In this document: positions 1 through 7,173 of the stretch, piece by piece | Layout of the letters: each line of letters starts with the position of its first letter | How positions within the stretch are numbered: position 1 is the first letter of the stretch | NCBI RefSeq assembly: GCF_004342885.1 | Contig: NZ_SMAB01000013.1 | Span: 1 to 62,291 of the forward strand | Direction: 5' to 3' | DNA length: 62,291 nucleotides | DNA from: Tepidibacillus fermentans | GTDB lineage: Bacteria; Bacillota; Bacilli; Tepidibacillales; Tepidibacillaceae | Program-made: the position numbers and the translations under genes | The notes under the pieces: generated by a model | Databases searched by the model: none | The model's input: only the letters and a program-made list of their open reading frames with translations | Told to the model about the DNA's origin: nothing

Positions 1-483
1 CGGCAACAAAATTGCCGGCCCCCGAGGCATTACCCCCGGGTTTGGATATGAGCCCCCTAGTCCGAGGCTCAGCGGGACTTTAACCCACCTGATGATCGTG
101 CTGCCACGCACGCACTATGACCTCTGCTGACTTCTGCTGATTCAGCCATACATTACTATATGGGTTATCACTGTAGGAAATTATATCCTTCTTGTCGGTG
201 ACATATTCAGCAGACCTCCCGGGGTAAGTGCTACCACTTTCATCCCATGCCCTCGCTACATTTACTGCTTAAGATTCGGGCAGTGCTGGACTTTGTTTTG
301 TATTGCAAACTCATCCGTCTTAAACAGCCTCATATGTAGTTCTTATTCATCGAGGCGGGATTTTGCCTCTGGCTTCCTTCAGACTCCACCTCACGATGGA
401 CGCCCTTGCCTTTGGCTAAAGGTTCCCACTGCCAAGCCCTTAGCGGACTTTCACCGCCAAGTTGCAGCACATGCCCGGCACAC
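1..483 (-). mobile_element. 5' part of a class C group II intron (continues past the left edge)
   Basis: Read on the minus strand, the intron begins at 483 with GTGTG, the group II 5' consensus, and runs to the left edge. Stretches such as GTGTGCCGGGCATG, the GGAAGC and CATATGAGGC segments and a TTACCCCGGGAGGTCTG block match the class C (IIC) ribozyme layout as I remember it from the Oceanobacillus and Bacillus introns. The candidate EBS1 (AATA, 304-301) is complementary to the four exon bases directly before the intron (TATT, 487-484). The 5' flank is a Rho-independent terminator, the usual class C target. The reverse transcriptase/maturase gene and domains V and VI would lie left of position 1, so completeness and mobility cannot be judged. 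Short reading frames inside this stretch are not genes. Confidence 0.88.
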
Positions 484-516
484 AATAAAAAGGGTCAACC
501 ACGATGGGTTAACCCG
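484..516 (-). terminator. Rho-independent terminator of the CBS-domain gene and intron target
   Basis: On the minus strand a 9-bp stem (515-507 with 500-492, one G-U pair) and a 6-nt loop are followed by TTTTTATT. The intron begins immediately after this T tract, so its first nucleotide follows the last T. Confidence 0.88.
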
Positions 517-533
517 AAGAATTTAAAAATATC

Positions 534-962
534 TTATGCTTCATTGGATGGTTCAGAAATTTTACTTAACGCTTGACCTGCCTCATCAGCAGATTCATTT
601 CTTACGGCTAAATCACCGATCGAAACAATGCCGACAAGCTTACCGTTTTCTACAACGGGTAAACGTCGGATTTGTTTTTCAGCCATCAGTTTTGCTGCTT
701 CATCAACGGACATATCAGGGGTTCCAACGACAACATCTTTGGTCATTAGTCCTTCAATCGCAGTAGAACCGGAACGTTTTTGCGCATATCCACGAAGGAC
801 TAAGTCACGGTCTGTAATCATACCGATTACGTTTTCGCCTTCAACGACAGGAATGGCACCCACATTCAGCTTTTCCATTTTTTCAGCCACTTCAAAGGCA
901 TTGTCCTGAAGTGTAACGGTAGCTACATCTGTAGTCATAATATCTCGTAAATTGGGCATCAT
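534..962 (-). CDS. CBS-domain protein (tandem CBS pair)
   Basis: The protein has 142 residues and is essentially two CBS motifs (about residues 5-60 and 72-130). The typical pattern VGAIPVVE..NVIGMITDRDL appears in the first and IRRLPVVENGKLVGIVSIGDL in the second. CBS pairs form a Bateman module that binds adenine nucleotides or similar ligands; no effector domain is fused here, so it is a stand-alone sensor of the YhcV/YrrA-like type common in Bacillales. The start is placed at the ATG-ATG pair preceded by AGGAGGG; a longer frame to 1010 has no ribosome site. Its terminator follows at once, so it looks monocistronic. The ligand is unknown. Confidence 0.9.
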   Translation of the reverse strand: MMPNLRDIMTTDVATVTLQDNAFEVAEKMEKLNVGAIPVVEGENVIGMITDRDLVLRGYAQKRSGSTAIEGLMTKDVVVGTPDMSVDEAAKLMAEKQIRRLPVVENGKLVGIVSIGDLAVRNESADEAGQALSKISEPSNEA

Positions 963-1163
963 TATTCCCTCCTTTTCTTTTTTTATCTTTCCCTGACTGT
1001 TAAAAACCAATGCAATGAAAAAATAAAAAACTTATGGACGAATAAATATTTGTATCTAATAATAACGCCCCGATCCACCTTACCAGAAAAAAACAAGATT
1101 TAGCAGGAAAAATTGTACGAGATATGGAATATATTTGATGTGATGAAGGAAAGGAGAGACAAC

Positions 1164-2270
1164 ATGAAACACAAACGTGGAACGCCCGATTTTTTATTGC
1201 TTTTTCTGACTCTCGGAATGGTCGGTTTTGGAATCGTGATGATTTTTAGTGCCAGTTTTACCATCTCCTATTGGAATATGGGCAACCGCTGGTTTTTTAC
1301 CGAGCGACAACTTTTATGGGCGGGTATTGGTTTTATTACCATGTCCATTACAATGAATATACCGTTTCGTTTTTATAAAGAAAAGTTTGTTTACTTTCTT
1401 CTTGGATCAATTCTCCTTTTGGCATTAGTATTTGTTCCTGGATTAGGGCAATTACGAAATGGTGCACGTAGTTGGATTGGAATCGGTTCCTTTACCGTTC
1501 AACCCTCCGAATTCGCCAAATTAGGTTTGATTGTATATCTAGCAGGACTCATGGCCAAAAAAGGAGATAAAATGCGTTCATTTAAACATGGATTACTCCC
1601 ACCACTGATCATTACGTTGTTCATTTTTGGAATGATAGCTATGCAGCCTGATTTAGGAACAGGCATGATCATCGTATTAACTGCAGGTGTCATGATTATT
1701 GCTGCTGGGGCTAATCTTAAACATATTTTGTATTTAGGTCTTATTGGAACAATTGCGCTAATTCCAATTGTAATTGCAAAAAGCTACCGTGTTAGTCGGT
1801 TCACTTCGTACATGGATCCTTGGAAAGACCCGTGGGGTAGTGGATACCAGTTAATTCAATCGCTTCTGGCATTAGGCAATGGCGGCATATTTGGGACAGG
1901 ATTTGGAAAAGGAATCCAGAAGTTTTTCTATCTGCCCTATCCACAGTCAGATTTTATCTTTTCGGTAATGGGAGAAGAATTAGGACTTGTAGGAGTTACG
2001 CTTTTTTTGCTCATTTACCTCTTGTTATTATGGCGAGCATTGGTTGTATCTTTGCGAACAAAAGATCCTTTTGGTGCATTGGTGGGAGTTGGAATCGTGA
2101 CATTACTGGGGATTCAAGCATTTATTAATATCGGTGGAGTAACGGGAACAATCCCAATTACAGGAGTACCCTTGCCCTTTATTAGTGCAGGGGGTTCAGC
2201 ATTGATTATGTCAATGACTGCCATGGGGATAATTCTAAGTTTATCGAGGGAAAATAATAAAGGCCAGTGA
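1164..2270 (+). CDS. SEDS-family peptidoglycan glycosyltransferase (FtsW/RodA/SpoVE type)
   Basis: The protein has 368 residues with about ten hydrophobic segments. Family landmarks are visible: the MQPDLGTG motif near residue 160, the GxGxGKGIQKFFYLPYPQSDFIFSV-like loop with GEELGL, and the C-terminal GVPLPFISAGGSAL. SEDS proteins polymerise lipid II glycan strands at the membrane together with a class B penicillin-binding protein; FtsW acts in division, RodA in elongation and SpoVE in the spore cortex. No partner gene is adjacent, so I cannot choose between the three. The start is the ATG after GGAAAGGAGAG; an upstream in-frame start at 1113 lacks a site. A bidirectional terminator follows. 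Confidence 0.92.
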   Translation: MKHKRGTPDFLLLFLTLGMVGFGIVMIFSASFTISYWNMGNRWFFTERQLLWAGIGFITMSITMNIPFRFYKEKFVYFLLGSILLLALVFVPGLGQLRNGARSWIGIGSFTVQPSEFAKLGLIVYLAGLMAKKGDKMRSFKHGLLPPLIITLFIFGMIAMQPDLGTGMIIVLTAGVMIIAAGANLKHILYLGLIGTIALIPIVIAKSYRVSRFTSYMDPWKDPWGSGYQLIQSLLALGNGGIFGTGFGKGIQKFFYLPYPQSDFIFSVMGEELGLVGVTLFLLIYLLLLWRALVVSLRTKDPFGALVGVGIVTLLGIQAFINIGGVTGTIPITGVPLPFISAGGSALIMSMTAMGIILSLSRENNKGQ

Positions 2271-2290
2271 ATTGAACCATATATTGGCAT

Positions 2291-2335
2291 AAAAAAAGAA
2301 AATCGTCTGGGTTTTATTGTCCCAGACGATTTTTA
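2291..2335. terminator. Bidirectional terminator between convergent genes
   Basis: An 11-bp perfect stem (2301-2311 with 2321-2331) has a 9-nt loop. It has A-rich sequence on the left and T-rich sequence on the right, so it can end both the SEDS gene (+) and the Asp23-type gene (-). Confidence 0.9.
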
Positions 2336-2348
2336 CGTCATTTTACGT

Positions 2349-2738
2349 TTATTTTAAGCGAATATTTTCTTCTTCTGTTTCATGTTCTTCTTTTTGTAGT
2401 TCTACTCCTTCAACATGGATGTTTACTTCTACAACATGTAATCCCGTCATTGATTCAACTGCTTCTTTTACATTTTGTTGAAGTTTTCTAGCAACTTCAT
2501 GAATTTTATATCCGTATTTAATGACAACGCGGATATCGATTGCGGTTTCTGTTTCACCAACTTCTACTCGTACTCCTTTTGTAACGTTTTTACCACTTAC
2601 TCTTTTTGCTAGGCCTTCTGTTATCCCACCAGACATACTGGCAACGCCTTCTGTATCAGTAGCAGCAAGTCCAGCAATCATGGCTACAACATCACTTTCT
2701 ATTTTGATCTTACCTGTTTCTCTTTCCTCTGTCATCAT
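2349..2738 (-). CDS. Asp23/Gls24 family envelope stress protein
   Basis: The 129-residue protein has the Asp23/Gls24 fold pattern: a GKIKIESDVVAMIAGLAATDTEGV start, an SGGI segment, a GVRVEVGE core strand and the VNIHVEGVEL end, followed by a Glu-rich tail. Family members are small cytoplasmic or membrane-associated proteins linked to envelope homeostasis; their biochemical role is not settled. The start is an ATG-ATG pair with GGAGATG upstream. It lies about 30 bp downstream of the SDR gene on the same strand and could be cotranscribed with it. The shared terminator lies just downstream. Confidence 0.9.
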   Translation of the reverse strand: MMTEERETGKIKIESDVVAMIAGLAATDTEGVASMSGGITEGLAKRVSGKNVTKGVRVEVGETETAIDIRVVIKYGYKIHEVARKLQQNVKEAVESMTGLHVVEVNIHVEGVELQKEEHETEEENIRLK

Positions 2739-2767
2739 GCGATCATCTCCTATTCATTTTTTTGTTT

Positions 2768-3556
2768 TTATAAAGCTTGAACCATTCCGCCATCAATCAT
2801 AACGGTAGACCCGGTAATATAGGAATTAGCGTCAGAAGCTAAAAACACGACTGCTTTCGCAAATTCTTCTGGTTCACCATATCGTCTTAATGGAATGGTT
2901 TGTACAATTTCCTCTTTTACTTCTTCTACTGACTTTCCTAATTTATTCGCTCTTGCTTGATCTAATTCCTTCAAGCGATCGGTGGCAATCCGTCCTGGGC
3001 CAACGACATTCACTAAAATATTATCTTGCGCTAGTTCAATGGATAAAGTTTTCATTAAGCCTGCAATTCCTGCTCGAAAGGTATTGGATAAAACTAATCC
3101 AGGTATTGGAACTTTCACTGATGAAGAAGCAATCGTTATGATTTTACCTCCGCCAGTTTTACGCATATGAGGAACTACTTCCCGAACCATACGGACGACG
3201 CTCATTAGATTGGTTTGAAAGGCTTTTTCCCATGTTTCATCATCAAACTGCATAAATTCACCGCTTGGTGGACCACCCGCATTTAAAACTAAGATATCTA
3301 CTTTTCCTAAACGTTCGATCATCGTATGTACAAATTGTTGAATATCCTCTGGTTTACTGACATCTGCCGCCATCGACTCGACCCGTGTTCCTGTTACTTT
3401 ACGGATTTCTTCTGCAGTCTTTGCAATTTGTTCTTCATCACGGCTTGAAATCGCCAACTCTACTCCTTCTTTTGCTAGCTCCATTGCGATGGCTTTTCCT
3501 AGTCCCTTACTAGCAGCTGTTATAAATGCAACCTTCCCTTTTAAGCCTAATTCCAT
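2768..3556 (-). CDS. SDR-fold protein, BKR-like subgroup lacking the catalytic Tyr and Lys
   Basis: The 262-residue protein has the Rossmann start of short-chain dehydrogenases (TAASKGLGKAIA, near residues 13-25), the LNAGGPP segment and the C-terminal GSTVMIDGG. Where most SDRs carry YxxxK, this one reads LSNTFRAGI, so the Tyr and Lys of the catalytic set are missing. The nucleotide motif TxxxxGxG is slightly altered too. This matches a known subgroup usually labelled 3-oxoacyl-ACP reductase-like that departs from the tetrad, so I would not assign a reductase activity. GGGGAGGG lies 7 nt before the ATG. The gene is followed on the same strand by the Asp23-type gene. Confidence 0.88.
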   Translation of the reverse strand: MELGLKGKVAFITAASKGLGKAIAMELAKEGVELAISSRDEEQIAKTAEEIRKVTGTRVESMAADVSKPEDIQQFVHTMIERLGKVDILVLNAGGPPSGEFMQFDDETWEKAFQTNLMSVVRMVREVVPHMRKTGGGKIITIASSSVKVPIPGLVLSNTFRAGIAGLMKTLSIELAQDNILVNVVGPGRIATDRLKELDQARANKLGKSVEEVKEEIVQTIPLRRYGEPEEFAKAVVFLASDANSYITGSTVMIDGGMVQAL

Positions 3557-3627
3557 GAATCAAGCCCTCCCCTATGTAATCTTATTCTCGCATTGCTTAT
3601 TTTATTATATCAAAGATTGGGAAAAGA

Positions 3628-3658
3628 ATGAAAAGAAGACAACACCTCATGTGTTGCC
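3628..3658 (-). terminator. Terminator of the SigO-like operon
   Basis: On the minus strand an 8-bp stem (3658-3651 with 3645-3638) and a 5-nt loop are followed by TTCTTTTC. It lies just after the yvrJ stop codon. Confidence 0.7.
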
Positions 3659-3670
3659 TTCGCTTTGTTT

Positions 3671-3820
3671 CTAAGAACGTTTCATAGTTGAGATACTGTT
3701 GGTTAATTCAGAAATGGAGTTTGATAGGACTTCCAGTTTTCCTTCAATTCGGATAAGTAGGTACATGGTAATCACGATAGGAAAACCTACTTCTCCAATG
3801 ACAGGAATCCATTGTTCCAT
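3671..3820 (-). CDS. yvrJ: YvrJ family small membrane protein
   Basis: A 49-residue frame starts MEQWIPVIGEVGFPIVITMY, continues with LLIRIEGKLEVLSNSI and ends with a short charged tail. This is the YvrJ pattern: one hydrophobic helix containing GFPI, then an amphipathic stretch. The start is supported by AAGGAGATG ahead of the ATG. In Bacillus subtilis yvrJ belongs to the regulon of the SigO/RsoA two-protein sigma factor, and here it closes an operon led by a SigO-like sigma factor. The molecular role of YvrJ is unknown. Confidence 0.85.
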   Translation of the reverse strand: MEQWIPVIGEVGFPIVITMYLLIRIEGKLEVLSNSISELTNSISTMKRS

Positions 3821-3909
3821 TGTGCTCATCTCCTTCGTTTTAAACGTACCATACTAAAGAAAATGGGGAGAATGAATCTCCCCACTTCTTTTAAACGACT
3901 TCATCTACA

Positions 3910-4128
3910 CTAAGCGATTAGATCAGTAATTGTTTTTTCAACAACTCTCGCATCTATTGCTGCGACCAATTCGCCACTAGAGAATTGGAAGATGTTCTTG
4001 GATACAATCAGGTCCATTACTTGTTGCACTTTTGTGGTGTCAATAGGATCGACTGGATCCGCTAATACGATTCGAGCAGATTTTCCTTCTGTCGTTTGGA
4101 ATAATAATTCAAGTGTTTTCGTTGTCAT
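3910..4128 (-). CDS. DUF2922 protein
   Basis: The 72-residue protein (MTTKTLELLFQTTEGK..., ending VVEKTITDLIA) matches the DUF2922 pattern: an N-terminal beta-strand LELLFQT, then KSARIVLADPVDPIDTTKVQQVM. The function of this family is not known. It sits between the DUF1659 gene (about 30 bp upstream) and yvrJ (about 90 bp downstream), all on one strand, and a GGAGG-like site precedes it. DUF1659, DUF2922 and YvrJ genes commonly occur together in spore-forming Firmicutes, so they probably act together. No signal peptide or membrane segment is visible. Confidence 0.88.
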   Translation of the reverse strand: MTTKTLELLFQTTEGKSARIVLADPVDPIDTTKVQQVMDLIVSKNIFQFSSGELVAAIDARVVEKTITDLIA

Positions 4129-4159
4129 TTGTCATTCCTCCTTTAGAGATTACATTTCA

Positions 4160-4384
4160 TTAGGCTTGAATAATTTCTTCACGATCGATGCGTTCGACAC
4201 GGTAGACTGGATTCTTTTGTAAAGATCCAAGGGATTGTGCTACATCATAAACATCTTGGTCTAAAGCCGCTGCTTTTACCCCGTTATATGTTTTTGACTT
4301 TAAGATCGGCTGACCTTGAGAATCAGTTCCGATTTGCGAAGTAATCACTAATTTAGAAAGATCTGCGATACGACTTACTGCCAT
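4160..4384 (-). CDS. DUF1659 protein
   Basis: The 74-residue protein starts MAVSRIADLSKLVITSQIG and contains the DUF1659 hallmark (D..GQPILKSKTYNGVKAAAL) followed by a helix VYDVAQSLGSLQ and a YRVERIDREEII end. The function is unknown. It starts about 18 bp after the stop of the sigma factor gene with a GGAGAGG-type ribosome site in the gap, so it is almost certainly cotranscribed and possibly translationally coupled. It is about the same size as the adjacent DUF2922 protein. Confidence 0.88.
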   Translation of the reverse strand: MAVSRIADLSKLVITSQIGTDSQGQPILKSKTYNGVKAAALDQDVYDVAQSLGSLQKNPVYRVERIDREEIIQA

Positions 4385-4402
4385 TTTACATCCTCTCCTT
4401 TA

Positions 4403-4981
4403 TTACGAATATTTTTGTCCCCGGCCGGTTACATCTACTATAGTGGAATCTATTTGCTTAGTGGGTGACAAGAACTTTGCCAACTTTTTGACTGCTCGTT
4501 TTTTCCAGGTCTTAACTGTATTGATTGAGATTTTATATCGATCCGCAATTTCAGAAATAGAGTAGCCTTGAATCCAATGTAATTCAAAAAGTTGTTTTTC
4601 CCGTTCAGATAAAAGACTAGCCAACTGTTCCTTCCAAATTGTAAATTCAAGATCAATATGATCAACCAATATCCGATGTCCTTCTCCTTGCCATCCTTCA
4701 AAAAAAATGACATGATTCCATTTCTGTTCCTTTTTCATTAGTGAAAAAAGATGCTGCCAGATTCTCTGTTTGATATAATGACCAAAAAATACACCATAGC
4801 TTGGATCATAATACTTAACTGCAAGAATAAAAGCAAGACGCGCCTCTTGTAAGGTATCTTCAAAGTTATTATGAATATATCTTTTATTTGCAAACGTAAC
4901 AATCAAAGGATGATATTTTTTTAGTAATATGGCTAATGCATTTTGGTCGCCTTGCTGTGCTTGTCTTACGATTTCTTCCAT
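4403..4981 (-). CDS. Sigma-70 family sigma factor, SigO (YvrI)-like
   Basis: The protein has 192 residues. Region 2 is seen in ALAILLKKYHPLIVTFANKRY...DTLQEARLAFILAVKYYDP, and region 4 in LLSEREKQLFELHWIQGYSISEIADRYKISINTVKTWKKRAVKKL, with a clear helix-turn-helix. In B. subtilis SigO works with a separate co-sigma protein RsoA, which supplies part of the -10 recognition; here both regions seem present on one chain and I see no separate rsoA. The ATG at 4981 follows GAGGTG; the frame extends upstream to 5026 without a site. A GAAGG..CCTTC inverted repeat (5000-5013) lies just upstream. The gene leads an operon with DUF1659, DUF2922 and yvrJ and diverges from an ECF sigma operon. Confidence 0.85.
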   Translation of the reverse strand: MEEIVRQAQQGDQNALAILLKKYHPLIVTFANKRYIHNNFEDTLQEARLAFILAVKYYDPSYGVFFGHYIKQRIWQHLFSLMKKEQKWNHVIFFEGWQGEGHRILVDHIDLEFTIWKEQLASLLSEREKQLFELHWIQGYSISEIADRYKISINTVKTWKKRAVKKLAKFLSPTKQIDSTIVDVTGRGQKYS

Positions 4982-5128
4982 TGATATACACCTCAAATGG
5001 AAGGCCGACCTTCGGAATTTGTGCACAACTTGACCTTATCCGAATCTATTTTCTTTGTCATATCGTCTATCACGTTGATAAGAACATATATTCGAATATT
5101 GTTTACAATTCAAAAATTTTGGTTTTAT

Positions 5129-5154
5129 TGAACTTTTCCTTTAAAATGTGCGTC
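5129..5154 (+). promoter_or_regulatory. Candidate ECF-type autoregulatory promoter
   Basis: TGAAC (5129-5133), 17 nt, then CGTC (5151-5154) fits the AAC-N16/17-CGTC architecture of SigW/SigV/SigX-type promoters. It lies 70 bp upstream of the ECF sigma gene on the same strand, the usual place for an autoregulated promoter. The fit is by eye only. Confidence 0.6.
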
Positions 5155-5223
5155 TTTTTATATTAACGAGGTAAACTAAGACTATTCGCTTTAATTTATC
5201 CCGCTATGTATGGAGTGTCTTTC

Positions 5224-5763
5224 ATGGATCAGGAACTATTTCAACTCATTTCTGAAGCAAAAGAGGGAAAACAAGATGCTTTTGAACAATTAATTACGAG
5301 ATATAAAGGGGCTGTTTACCGACAGGCATATGCTATGCTTGGTGACCATATGGAAGCCGAGGATGTAACTCAAGAGGTATTCGTGAAAATTTACTACTCG
5401 TTATCTTCTTTAGAAAGTGCTTATGCATTTACTTCTTGGTTAACGAAGATCACTTTCAATCTCTGTTATGATCTAATAGAAAAACGGAAGAAAAAAGTTA
5501 CTGTGACAAGTGAGAACTTGGATCAACTCACTCGTCCAAATCCTCCTCCATCAAGCAGGCTAATAGAAAGAAAGGATCTCCAGTTAACCCTCCAAGAGGC
5601 TATGCAAAATTTATCTTTAGAACATCGAGAAGTCATTGTTTTACGTGATATTCAGGGGTATTCCTATGATGAAATCGCAAAGTTATTAAAGGTCCCTTCA
5701 GGAACAGTAAAATCTCGTTTGTATCATGCACGGTTAGCACTAAAAAATGAACTTTCAAAATGA
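5224..5763 (+). CDS. ECF RNA polymerase sigma factor (SigW-like)
   Basis: The 179-residue protein has sigma region 2 (FEQLITRYKGAVYRQAYAMLGD..EAEDVTQEVFVKIY, about residues 20-65) and region 4 (LSLEHREVIVLRDIQGYSYDEIAKLLKVPSGTVKSRLYHARLAL, about 125-170) with no region 1 or 3, the ECF layout. The start chosen is the ATG at 5224 with GGAGTG 7 nt before it. The next gene, 9 bp downstream, is a zinc anti-sigma factor, so the pair forms a standard membrane-stress switch. A matching ECF-type promoter lies upstream, suggesting autoregulation. The sensed signal is unknown. Confidence 0.93.
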   Translation: MDQELFQLISEAKEGKQDAFEQLITRYKGAVYRQAYAMLGDHMEAEDVTQEVFVKIYYSLSSLESAYAFTSWLTKITFNLCYDLIEKRKKKVTVTSENLDQLTRPNPPPSSRLIERKDLQLTLQEAMQNLSLEHREVIVLRDIQGYSYDEIAKLLKVPSGTVKSRLYHARLALKNELSK

Positions 5764-5772
5764 GGTGATGAA

Positions 5773-6261
5773 ATGAATCATCCTGATGTAGAGTTGATTT
5801 CTGCGTATGTAGATGATGAATTAGAAGTATTTGAACGGAACTTAATCGAAGAACATTTAATGTCCTGTGAAAATTGCTTAGAATTATATAATGATTTAAA
5901 AAAGATGAAGGAACTAATTACTCTAACATATCGCTCTATTCAAATCCCACAAGATCTTGAACAAAAGATTATGGAAAGAATTAATCAAGGAGAAACAGAA
6001 ATTCCATTGATGATTAATAAAATTCCGTGGTTACAGTTCATCTTGCCTCTTTTCGTCATTTCACTTTTAATTACATCTCAACCACTAATTCTAAGTTTTG
6101 GAATCATCTCATCGGTAACAAAAGTACTGTTGAGCATCATTCCAGTGGTGATTCACATTGTTCCATACTTGTTAGGAGTAATCATTTTCCTTTCTCTAAT
6201 CGCTATTCTATTTTCTATTTGGTCATTACGCCGTCTAATGGTCAAAAAAGCATACTACTAA
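5773..6261 (+). CDS. Membrane anti-sigma factor with zinc-finger (ZAS) motif
   Basis: The 162-residue protein carries a His-x3-Cys-x2-Cys motif (EEHLMSCENC, about residues 26-35), the zinc-binding anti-sigma domain that holds the ECF factor inactive. Two hydrophobic segments follow (about 87-108 and 125-152), so the sigma-binding domain is cytoplasmic and the protein is anchored by its second half. The gene follows the sigma gene with its ribosome site (GAGGTGATG) overlapping the sigma stop. No large extracellular sensor domain is present, so signal input probably comes through the membrane segments or a partner such as the next gene product. Confidence 0.9.
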   Translation: MNHPDVELISAYVDDELEVFERNLIEEHLMSCENCLELYNDLKKMKELITLTYRSIQIPQDLEQKIMERINQGETEIPLMINKIPWLQFILPLFVISLLITSQPLILSFGIISSVTKVLLSIIPVVIHIVPYLLGVIIFLSLIAILFSIWSLRRLMVKKAYY

Positions 6262-6274
6262 GGGGTTGTCGCAA

Positions 6275-7102
6275 ATGTTAAAAAGAAAACGAAAACTTAC
6301 TGCCATTATGGTATTGATCATCATGTTTGTCTTTACTGTTCCTGGATTTGCAGCCAATCAAAATATTATCGAGAGAAAACATACAAACGTTTCAAAAAAT
6401 CAATCCATAGAAAACGTTGTTGTGATTGGAAACAATGCCACGATTGAAGGAACAGTTAGGGATGCAGTCATTGTAATAAATGGAGATTTAACCATTAAAC
6501 AATCTGCACAAATTCAAGGATTAGTGATGGTATTAGGTGGGGAAATTCACCAAGAACACGGTGCAAGGGTTACAGATAATATCCTGAATCTTTCGTTTCA
6601 TCACGAAATCCTAAATAGTCTATTACTCGGTCTGTCGATCATAATTGGAATCTGGATTGTCAAATTTGGGTTAAGTATCTTGCTCATACTCTTGTTATTT
6701 TTAACGGTATTTTTAGCAAATAAACGATTGGATCCGATTCAACATCAAATTACTGAATCACCAAAACGGCTCATTCTCATCGGAATCGCAACAAGTATCT
6801 TGTTCTTTGCTGTGAGTATTTTGCTAACGATTACGGTCATTGGGATTCCAATCGTTGTGATTCTTTTGGCCATTACACTCGGATTTCTGGTCGTGAGTCT
6901 GGCCACACTAAGTAAAATGGTCGGCGCTTATCTATTACGAAATAAAGAAGATGATTGGAAGATTCCCTTAGTGGGTGCGAGCGCTCTAGTTGCAGGGATT
7001 AACTTTCCATTCTTCGGTGGTGTGCTGTTCATGATTCTAGTCTGGTTTTCAATGGGAATCATGACTTTATCGGTCTTTAAATGGATGAAACGAAAAATAT
7101 AG
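6275..7102 (+). CDS. Bactofilin-like polymer-forming domain with membrane segments
   Basis: The 275-residue protein has a signal-peptide-like N-terminus (residues 1-30, ending PGFAA), then a short repeat-rich beta segment (VVVIGNNATIEGTVRDAVIVINGDLTI and on, about 40-95) that reads like the beta-helix rungs of bactofilin/polymer-forming proteins. Four hydrophobic stretches follow to the C-terminus. The start is the ATG at 6275 with AAGGGG upstream; a TTG at 6266 is too close to that site. It is third in the ECF sigma/anti-sigma operon, so it is probably an envelope protein controlled by that pair or part of its sensing. I know no defined function. Confidence 0.75.
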   Translation: MLKRKRKLTAIMVLIIMFVFTVPGFAANQNIIERKHTNVSKNQSIENVVVIGNNATIEGTVRDAVIVINGDLTIKQSAQIQGLVMVLGGEIHQEHGARVTDNILNLSFHHEILNSLLLGLSIIIGIWIVKFGLSILLILLLFLTVFLANKRLDPIQHQITESPKRLILIGIATSILFFAVSILLTITVIGIPIVVILLAITLGFLVVSLATLSKMVGAYLLRNKEDDWKIPLVGASALVAGINFPFFGGVLFMILVWFSMGIMTLSVFKWMKRKI

Positions 7103-7173
7103 GGTAATTTTGGTTACTCTAAGGAAAGAACAAAAAAATATAGTAAAAACACCTTCGGAGGTCACTATTTTAC

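Noticed and set aside
293-526. Short plus-strand reading frame over the intron
   Set aside because: It lies within the intron ribozyme on the opposite strand, has no ribosome site, and its protein has no recognisable features.
4999-5016. GAAGG/CCTTC repeat as a regulator site of the SigO-like gene
   Set aside because: Too short and imperfect to claim; mentioned only in the gene entry.
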